Part shown: positions 57,093 to 64,000 of the stretch, piece after piece
How positions within the stretch are numbered: the first letter of the stretch is position 1
Layout: each line of letters begins with the position of its first letter
Origin: Harmonia axyridis
Lineage: Eukaryota > Arthropoda > Insecta > Coleoptera > Coccinellidae
Length of the DNA: 64,000 bases
Reading direction: 5' to 3'
Assembly: GCF_914767665.1 (NCBI RefSeq)
Contig: NC_059503.1
Coordinates: forward strand, 3,534,001 to 3,598,000
Translations under genes and position numbers: made by a program
Notes under the pieces: model-generated
Database searches by the model: none
Seen by the model: the letters and a program-made list of their open reading frames with translations, nothing else
What the model was told of the DNA's origin: nothing

Positions 57093-58388
57093 TCAGCATG
57101 ACTTTTTCTGCATCTCTCCATTCTTGATCCACTCAAATCTGAGTCCATTTTCGTGTAGGTCGTCTATTATTGACGTTTCAGACAGAAGAACTCCAGGCGT
57201 TAATACTCCTTTTCTCTTGGGAAGCTTTTCAGGTTCTGTGAGCAACATAAGTCCTGACATAACTAAACACAAACCAGTTAGTTTATATGCTGTGTTATGA
57301 CCCCACACTCTAGCCACTAATTCTGTATCAGGAGGGTGCTTTGATTGGTCCTTTGCATCCTTCCATCCTTTACCTACTAAAGTAAGATTACTCCAACCGT
57401 TGTCCATCTTTTCTTCGGTAGGTTCCTCATCCGAAAACAAACCTCCTGTGAACACAGAGGGTAATTTGTGTAATAATTTCCTACCCCACTCTACTTTGCT
57501 GAGGAGCATCAATAATCCACCACTTATGATGAATAAAATCACATACGAAAGATAAGGTAATACAAAATAAGATTCTATTTGTATTGGTCTCGTGTTCCTC
57601 TCTTTGTACTTAAACTGTTGAGTTCTGCGCAACACTGTAATATCTGCTGTTGGGGATGGAATAGCCCAACCATATTCATTTTCAGGCTTGAATGGAAGCA
57701 CCCTACCCTTCAATCTGGGTTTGAGAACTGGCCACTCATCTTTTCTAAGCTTTCTTAGCTCTTTTAACTCTCCCTCCTTGCCGAGTATTTCGATCATAGA
57801 GTGCCAAGTCGAACTGTTGTAATCTGGTCCAGGAATATCGAGTCTATCCATGCCATACCTCAGATAGGTCTCTATGGAATTCACTAAACCATTCATCTGC
57901 CTTTGGATAAACACAATTCCCATTTCGTAGGACACAGAATCGTAACCGCATGAGTTTGACACATAAACACCGGCTTTTCTGGCTAACTCATCGTATTCTA
58001 GTTCGATCTTTTCGATGAAGTTGGGTTCAGCACTAATATCCAGGTAGTGAGTCCCGAAATTTATGCAGGTACGAATAACATTCTCACCGTGGTCAAGTAG
58101 AGGTCCACAGAAGTTCAACAACACTTTGGTATTCTTCACCATTTTTGTAATGGACTCGGTATCCTTCATGTCTGCCAAAAACACCGGTATTTTGGGTACT
58201 CTCTCATCTTTCGTTTTTTCGTAAAGTCTTTGCAGTACTTTCCGGATTTTACTTTCACTTCTTGCAGCAACGCCCCATTTTATCTGAAGTCCTTTTTTCG
58301 TCGTCAGTTCATGGAAAAAGCTCACTCCGTATTTTCCACAAATACCCGTAACTCCGAATAGGATAACGTCCAATTTGGTTTCAGACAT
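57093..58388 (-). CDS. Sccpdh: Saccharopine dehydrogenase-like oxidoreductase (SCCPDH family), 431 aa
   Basis: The protein belongs to the family of human SCCPDH (429 aa), a membrane- and lipid-droplet-associated oxidoreductase whose substrate is not established. It is not the lysine-degrading saccharopine dehydrogenase itself. Residues 7-25 form a Rossmann nucleotide-binding start with G12-x-x-G15-x-x-G18. VLLNFCGPLLDHGENVIRTC (89-108) and FGTHYLDISAE (111-121) are the conserved second half of that domain. SNSCGYDSVSYEMG (144-157) follows. One hydrophobic segment (about 274-296) is likely membrane-embedded, as in the family, and GVLTPG (394-399) sits near the C-terminus. An in-frame TAA nine codons upstream fixes the start. 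The whole gene is one open frame with no intron. A transposase relic lies 360 bp upstream. No obvious TATA box was identified. Confidence 0.93.
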   Translation of the reverse strand: MSETKLDVILFGVTGICGKYGVSFFHELTTKKGLQIKWGVAARSESKIRKVLQRLYEKTKDERVPKIPVFLADMKDTESITKMVKNTKVLLNFCGPLLDHGENVIRTCINFGTHYLDISAEPNFIEKIELEYDELARKAGVYVSNSCGYDSVSYEMGIVFIQRQMNGLVNSIETYLRYGMDRLDIPGPDYNSSTWHSMIEILGKEGELKELRKLRKDEWPVLKPRLKGRVLPFKPENEYGWAIPSPTADITVLRRTQQFKYKERNTRPIQIESYFVLPYLSYVILFIISGGLLMLLSKVEWGRKLLHKLPSVFTGGLFSDEEPTEEKMDNGWSNLTLVGKGWKDAKDQSKHPPDTELVARVWGHNTAYKLTGLCLVMSGLMLLTEPEKLPKRKGVLTPGVLLSETSIIDDLHENGLRFEWIKNGEMQKKSC

Positions 58389-58748
58389 TCTGCTTCCAAA
58401 CTGAACAATTTTTTAATCGACAATTATCTCTGACTGGTGCTGTTCTAGAATTATGACCTTTATATATGTAGTAAAACTGATAGTATTTATAGATATTATC
58501 GAAGAAGAAATTGCTCGGATTCAAAAACCTCATTGAAGCGAATTGTGTTATCCGAATTAGATATAACTTTATCATCTTCGGTATAATCAAATTTCCAAGA
58601 TCAAAGTTTGATGTGTTACACAATAAGTTAATGTGATGTATATGGGAATTTATCTGCTTAATGAAGAGAGTAACAAGCGTTTAAGGTCAATGAAAAAACT
58701 AGTGATTTAGGTCTGTCTTCAGGATTTGAAATTGAGAGTTTGGGACAT
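58389..58748 (-). other. Upstream region of the SCCPDH-like gene
   Basis: AT-rich 5' flank of the minus-strand gene. An 80-codon minus frame at 58381-58623 overlaps the start codon by 8 bp and has no signature. No promoter element can be assigned with confidence. Confidence 0.35.
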
Positions 58749-58875
58749 CCTCAACGTGTCACTGTTTGATGCAGTTTTTGCGCTGGTGGAATGATTGGAC
58801 CCTACTTCTTTAAAACTGAAGCTGGTGCAACTCTTACGGTGAATGGATTGCGCTACAGAGTTATGATTAATGATT
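58749..58875 (+). pseudogene. DD41D-like transposase relic (region between first and second Asp)
   Basis: The plus-strand frame reads, after one shift near 58768, VTVWC then SFCAGGMIGPYFFKTEAGAT then LTVNGLRYRVMIND. This corresponds to [20 protein letters not shown] then [17 protein letters not shown] of family A but differs at many positions. It is therefore a remnant of a related, older family and not a family A copy. No termini remain. Confidence 0.8.
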
Positions 58876-58999
58876 CTCTATGTTTTCTCGAGGAGGTGAT
58901 AACAATTGATCACCAAGACTTTCCATAGTTTACACTTTGGAATGTAGAGAATCCAAAAATCGAGTACAAAAAAAGTCCATTCGTTGTATATCGACCAGA

Positions 59000-59065
59000 G
59001 CATTTCTCAAAAACTATGAGAGCTATACGCATAAAATTTGGTACAAAAGTCAGTTGATCCTCCAA
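59000..59065 (+). repeat. Dispersed repeat H, copy 2
   Basis: Diverged partner of 56430-56500. The two copies lie on either side of the SCCPDH-like gene in the same orientation. Confidence 0.55.
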
Positions 59066-60185
59066 GCTCATGTAATTATGATCCCTTAACTTTTCAGGCA
59101 GAAAATCAAGCACTGAAATTCAGAAAAATTCATATTAACAGAGACTGACTACGCACAATCATGAAATTTCAAAACTCCATTGCTTTTATTGTACCGAATG
59201 TTTTACTCTAGTCTCAAGCTCAGTTAGTTTTGAATTATTCGAATATTCCCTTATGAAAATAACGCAGATGCATAATATCACATAATAATTGCCATCACAC
59301 TCGATTTGGTCAGACCGATTGATGCATTTCTCATCTCAAAATTTACTTCTTATTGAATAAACTTCGGATATGGAATATTTGCCAAACAGACAATATTCCT
59401 ATATTCCAATAAAAACTCTACGAAGCATCCCCACAAATACCCCGAAGATCCTACCCTCCTTTGAAATCGTGTCCGGATTTCCTCGAAATCCTGTCGTCCA
59501 TGGAACCCTTAACCCGCAATTATAGGATAATAAGGAGCATCCCCCGCTATCCGATTACGAAAGAAACGCAATAAGCCTCTAACGACGGTATTATGTTTGT
59601 ACAACCCTGTAGAGACGCTAGAAAAAACGTATAAATCGCGGTAGTATGCAAACACCCTCAAAGGGTTTCGAATATTCTTGCTCTCGATGCGTCTCTTTTG
59701 AGGTTATTACTCCTGCTCGATCATTTCGCGTATGGAGATTATCCGTCAGAGCGGAACCGAGAAGGCCGTAATAAAAATCGGAGGGCCAAAAAGAAGACGG
59801 TTTCGGAGAAGGTTTTGTTAAACAGATGGAGGAGATTTCTCCTGAGGCAAGTTATGGCAGAAGCCAATTCACAAACAGATTCAATAATATCGGGGTTTGC
59901 AGTGCTCGAATTGGGGGTTGTTTGGGGGGTGAAAACGGCATTTCTGCTTTGGAAAAAGGGCAGTACAATGGAAGTATGGATATTGGAGTTTACAGCGTTA
60001 CTTGAAGCAGTGGATTTATATAACTGATAAGGGGAATATGTGGTTAGACACTCCCCTCTAGAATACAGGGTAGGGTTGAATACAATCGTAAGGGGATTTG
60101 GTGTTTTCACGTCTTTAAGTAAACTTGTTGAAGTTCAAATTATAGAAAATAGAACTTCCAATTTGGTGGCTTCCAATTGCTAATA
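59066..60185. other. No gene recognised; CpG-richer block at 59440-59830
   Basis: Frames at 59698-60027 (plus, 109 codons) and 59739-60110 (minus, 123 codons) oppose each other over the same DNA and neither has a recognised motif. The block 59440-59830 is CpG-richer than its flanks. Confidence 0.4.
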
Positions 60186-61119
60186 AAGGGTGTTTTTTAG
60201 AGCTATAGAACTTTAAATTGCAATGAAACAACGATGGATTATTCGATTGACATGAATTTTATTTATCCGCAAGATAATCTCGTGGCATTACATTTTAAAT
60301 ATGATTTCTGGCATATGACCTCCACGGCTGGCTCGGATGTAGTCCAATCTGGACGTCCAATTTTCGATGACTTTTTCCAACATTTGTGGTCGTATATCGG
60401 CAATAACACGGCGAATGTTGTCTTCCAAATGGTCAAGGGTTTGTGGCTTATCCGCATAGACCAATGACCTTACATAGCCCCACAGAAAGTAGTCTAGCAG
60501 TGTTAAATCACAAGATCTTGGACTCTTGGAGGCCAATTCACAGGTCCAAAACGTGAAATTAGGCGGTCACCAAACGTGTCTTTCAATAAATCGATTGTGG
60601 CACGAGCTGTGTGACATGTTGCGCCGTCTTGTTGGAACCACAGCTCCTGGACATCATGGTTGTTCAATTCAGGAATGAAAAAGTTAGTAATCATGGCTCT
60701 ATACCGATCACCCTTGAATGTAACGTTCTGGCCATCATCGTTTTTGAATAAGTACGGACCAATGATTCCACCAGCCCATAAAGCGCACCAAACAGTCAGT
60801 TTTTCTGGATGTAACGATGTTTCGACATAAACTTGAAGATTAGCTTCACTACAAATACGGCAGTTTTGTTTGTTGAAGTAGTTCTGATGGACGATTTTGT
60901 CGACGATAAAATGGACGTAGTGCGCGATACTTATTTCGCACAGAACCATTATTTTCGAAATGAAATAGCACTATTTGCAAGCGTTGTTCAGGCGGGAGTC
61001 TATTTATGATGAATTGCCAAACCAAACTGAGAATAAATCACTTGACAGCTGTTAAATTGGTCGCCATCTTGAACAGTAATGCCAACTTAAAGTTATATAC
61101 CTAGAAAAAAAACACCCGA
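60186..61119 (-). mobile_element. Family A mariner-like element, copy A13 (934 bp)
   Basis: Complete ends with TA at 60184-60185 and 61120-61121. Minus-strand frames 60503-60949 and 60288-60536 cover VNKQNC-like (FNKQNCRICSEANLQVYVET), the second Asp ([20 protein letters not shown]), the third Asp (CDLTLLDYFLWGYVRSLVYA) and the C-terminus, with a frameshift caused by an extra GACTCTTG duplication near 60522. The first Asp motif is destroyed (VDKIVHQNYFNKQN), so the copy has lost a catalytic residue. Confidence 0.94.
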
Positions 61120-61121
61120 TA

Positions 61122-61762
61122 TCTTGAATATCAAGCCAAGTAGCTTGAATATCAAGTCAAGCCGTGAATCCACATTCTCGACCGATTCCGAACGTTCATC
61201 ATTGAAAATAATAAACCAATAGGATTCAACATCCCTATTCCAAACTACCCGATTGAATCCCACCCATCAGCCACAACAATACCTATCCAGGCAACCGACC
61301 AAGGGTTATCCAGGATCCTAAAAATGCCCAAATAAACCTATTGTCTCTCATCAGCTCGCTTAAGCTGGTCTATTAACTAACCAGTTAATACGTGCGTGGC
61401 TCGGATACAAATGAGCATTAGAGAGTTTAATATAGAGGGAACGTCCGGCAAATTAGAGGAGTATCAATGGATTAGCTGAAGACTTCCAATACGGAGTGGG
61501 ATCAAGGGAATGACTCAGGGGACGCAGGGAACTTCATGTTGTAATAGGGTTTCGGCTCTCTGGTAATCCCTTCCGCTAAACAGTCGTGTGTCAGCTAAAG
61601 TCAACTGCTAATTGCTAAATGTAGGATATGATTATTGCTCTGCAGCGTTTGGGGAGGCTGATCTTGCAGGGTTGGACCGAAGGGTGAAACGTGTACAATA
61701 AGAAGTCGTTTAAGAAATTTTTATTTCGTATATCCTCACTCTCCAACAAAATTCAGTTTGTA
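61122..61762. other. No gene recognised; CTTGAATATCAAG repeats and CpG-richer patch
   Basis: Starts with two CTTGAATATCAAG(C/T)CAAG units (61123-61165) similar in style to the CAAG-rich block at 7036-7135. A CpG-richer patch follows to about 61580. No open frame with a signature. Confidence 0.4.
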
Positions 61763-61956
61763 ATGGGTGGTTTTTGAAGAGCTTGAGAACTTTAAATAAT
61801 AATTCAAGACAGAAATATTATTGGAATTAATTTTCATTTTCTACATTCATGCAAAAAGCAAAACTTTATTGAACTGGTAGATGATTTCATGGCATTTATT
61901 TTTAAATATGTTTTTCAGCATAATGTCCACCTCGACTACGATTTACATAACAGGCA
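61763..61956 (-). mobile_element. Terminal fragment of a family A relative, interrupted by mariner B5
   Basis: After TA (61761-61762) the sequence ATGGGTGGTTTTTGAAGAGC then TTGAGAACTTTAAAT parallels the family A left terminus. GATGATTTCATGGCATTTAT then TTTTAAATATG parallels the family A C-terminal coding end. CAGCATAATGTCCACCTCGACTACG corresponds to SRGGHYAE codons in place of SRGGHMPE. Divergence is too high for family A itself. Mariner B5 is inserted at TA 61957-61958, and no continuation appears after B5. Confidence 0.8.
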
Positions 61957-61958
61957 TA

Positions 61959-63245
61959 ACAGGCCAATTGAAACTTACACGGTCTACCATAGTAAAACAC
62001 TTTTTTTTTGCAAAATCCGATTTTATTATTCAACATAGTTGCCTTCGAGGGCGATACAGCGATAATAGCGATCTTCCAACTTTTCGATACCATTTTTGTA
62101 GAACGATTTGTCTTTCGCTCCAAAATAGGCCTCAATTTCGGCGATTATTTCTTCATTGGCGCTAAATTTCTTTCCGGCGAACACCCTTTTAAGGTCTGAG
62201 AACAGGAAAAAGTCGCTGGGGGTCAGATCTGGCGAATACGGTGGATGCAGATGCATTTCGAGGCCTAATTCATGCAATTTTGCCATTGTTTCCATTGCTT
62301 TGTGACACGGCGCATCGTCCTGATGAAACAGCACCTTTTTTTCTTCAAATAGGGGCCGTTTTTCAACAATTCCATCCTTCAAACGATCCAATAACGCTAT
62401 ATAATAATCGCTGTTGATGGTCTGGTTCTTTTGGAGGTAGTCTATGAATAATAAATCTTGCGCATCCCAGAATACTGATGGCATAACCTTTCCAGCTGAC
62501 TGTCGTGTTTTTCCTCGCTTTGTGTTCGGTTCATATTGTGCAATCCGCTCAGCTGACTGTCGATTGAACTCCGGAGTGAAATAATGGAGCATGTTGCATC
62601 CATTGTTACATATCGACACAAAAATTCAGGATTATTGCACTTAAACAGCTTCAAACACTGCTCAGAATCATTATCACGTTGTTGCTTTTGATCAATTTTG
62701 AGCTCGCGCGGCACCCATTTTGCAGATAGCTTTCTCATGTACAAATATTCGGGAATGATATGATGTACATGTTCAGATGATATCTTCACAATATCTGCTA
62801 TCTCGATCAACTTCACTTTACGGTCATTCAAAATTATTTTGTGAACTTTTTTGATTTTTTCGTCGGTGACAGCCTCTTTTCGGCGTCCACTGCGTTCGCC
62901 GTCATCGGTGCTCATTTCACCACGTTCAAACTTAGCATACCACTCAATGATGGATGATTTTACTGGAGCAGACCACAAAACTCTTCATCAAGCCTAGATC
63001 TTGCTTCAGCTGTATTTTTCCCTTCAAAAAGCAATATTTCATCAGCACACAAAATTATTTTTTCATATTTTTTCAAACAACAAAAGTAGCTACACTCACA
63101 ACGCAATATCTCACAAACCAATTGTCAGACTGCTGTCAAATTTCGACACGTATCGTTCGAAGGTTGGTGCTAACCAAAAATCATATGGATTTAATACTAG
63201 CACCGCCATCTGTGCATCAGACCGTGGACTTTTCATTTGGTCTAA
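61959..63245 (-). mobile_element. Family B irritans-type mariner, copy B5 (1287 bp, full length, frameshifted)
   Basis: The left end ACAGGCCAATTGAAACTTAC follows TA (61957-61958). The right end is GGTCTAA at 63245, where the second TA has changed to TG. The length and gene order are those of an intact mariner. Minus-strand coding is split by only about two frameshifts (near 62980 and 62600), making it the least damaged family B copy here. Its terminal repeats contain GTCCACGGTC/AGTCC-type sequence as in Himar1-like elements. Confidence 0.94.
62026..63063 (-). pseudogene. Irritans-type mariner transposase, two frameshifts
   Basis: The start is near 63063 (MKKYEKIILCADEILLFEGK, then NTAEARSRLDEEF). 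A frameshift near 62980 leads to frame 62442-62978, with the rest of HTH 1 (SSIIEWYAKFERGEMSTDDG), GRRKEAVTDEKIKKVHKIIL and HTH 2 (SSEHVHHIIPEYLYMRKL). A second shift near 62600 destroys the TMDETW-type first Asp context (MDATCS). Frame 62026-62619 then carries SVFWDAQDLLFIDYLQKNQ, the second Asp (FHQDDAPCHKAM), the third Asp (SPDLTPSDFFLFSDLKRVF) and the C-terminus EGNYVE. There are 34 residues between the second and third Asp (DD34D). Confidence 0.92.
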
Positions 63246-64000
63246 TGTTCAATTTTTCAGTTTAACTTCAAGACTATTCAGATCCGTCAATTCCGATACT
63301 CACTATGTACAAGCGACCTTCTACTAAAGACTCCAAACCCTCTCATGCAGCATAACAAGTGCCTAGATCTTCCTAATATGAACCAATAATAGTCCCAAAT
63401 CCCACGAACACGCCTCCGCGCCCAGCATCCCGCGAATGTTAGTATTAATCGCATTTCGGCGGATACCGAAGCAATTACCGCCAAAATCCATTCGCGTATT
63501 GCGTTTCTGGCCCTTCGAGCCGGATATACAGCGGAAACGGAGGCTGCATCCCGAGTACAAATCCGCTAACAGTCCCATTATCTAATTTATGGTAATAACG
63601 GCGTTGTGTAGTATCGAAATATCTCGTTTTGGCGGTACCCACCTAGACAAACGGGGTGGGGGGTGGTTTCTGCCGAGTGCAACAGTTGGAGTCTGGAGTA
63701 ATCAGCATCCTTAATGCAACCGGCTTATGGGACCGCATGCAATTGCTACAACATGTATGCAATTTCCTGGAGTGGGGGTTGGTTGTTCGAGACTTGCAAA
63801 GGTGCTGTTTGTGCAGGTTAGGATTCTAGAGGATTGTAGAAATCGAGGATAGCTTGGTTATTTAGAGGGCATAAAGAACAAATCGCTCTATAATCACTTC
63901 TTCGCAATATATGAATTTTTTCGCTATAGGGATGGAAGGTGTATTAGGCAGGGAACACCGAGTGACCCACTGATGATCCCTTCATGTTTCCCAATATGAA
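63246..64000. other. No gene recognised; CpG-rich block at 63400-63660
   Basis: The block contains strings such as CCTCCGCGCCCAGCATCCCG and AATCGCATTTCGGCGGATAC. Overlapping minus frames (63287-63484, 63363-63578) have no signature. A gene could continue beyond the window edge. Confidence 0.4.

Noticed and set aside
59698..60110. 109-codon plus and 123-codon minus ORFs over the same DNA
   Set aside because: They oppose each other and lack any motif; at most one could be real and nothing favours either.
1..64000. CRISPR array, bacterial operon, phage or defence system
   Set aside because: The window is eukaryotic nuclear DNA; there are no regularly spaced repeats, no ribosome-binding-site-led gene clusters and no phage genes.
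1..64000. tRNA, rRNA or other classical RNA genes
   Set aside because: No convincing cloverleaf with A and B boxes or rRNA core was found by eye; a covariance-model scan would be the decisive test.

Overview
This window is AT-rich, gene-poor nuclear DNA from an arthropod, most likely an insect. The evidence is two eukaryotic metabolic genes and many IS630-Tc1-mariner elements flanked by TA. There is no bacterial gene packing, no ribosome-binding sites, no operons and no CRISPR array. The sequence alone does not fix the insect order.

Only two intact genes can be supported, each as one uninterrupted reading frame. One is a PDSS2-type subunit of the polyprenyl (decaprenyl) diphosphate synthase for ubiquinone side chains (28009-29151, plus). 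The other is a saccharopine-dehydrogenase-like oxidoreductase of the SCCPDH family (57093-58388, minus). They lie 28 kb apart with unrelated roles. No RNA gene was recognised.

The rest is mostly a record of transposon activity. Family A is a mariner-like element whose transposase motifs are spaced DD41D. It has 13 copies spread over the window. The informative copies have lost the segment between the N-terminal DNA-binding part and the first catalytic Asp, so this is a non-autonomous lineage of about 0.9 kb. Family B is an irritans-type (Himar1-like) DD34D mariner with five copies, two nearly full length but frameshifted. Family C is a second mariner with termini reading CAACTTTGCTTCCGCCGTT and six copies, one nearly full length. 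There are also: a degenerate hAT with an exact 8-bp target duplication (15964-17589), a Tc1-like N-terminal half (21362-22058), three truncated LINE 3' ends, two large fold-back elements (23200-23859 and 37213-37973), a 184-bp perfect-type palindromic MITE built from one end of family A (17930-18113), several transposase relics, and at least four two-copy dispersed repeats of unknown class.

Layout: 1-15.6 kb holds A and C copies with LINE insertions; 15.9-18.1 kb the hAT and the palindromic MITE; 19-25 kb mariner B1, the Tc1-in-repeat composite, a fold-back and an old mariner relic; 28-29 kb PDSS2; 30-49 kb mixed A, B and C copies and the 761-bp fold-back; 49-54 kb A copies and a CpG-rich block; 57-58.4 kb the SCCPDH-like gene; 60-63.3 kb A13 and B5. 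Between these are stretches with no recognisable gene, some of them CpG-richer islands. I cannot exclude that parts of the window are introns or flanks of genes whose exons lie outside it.
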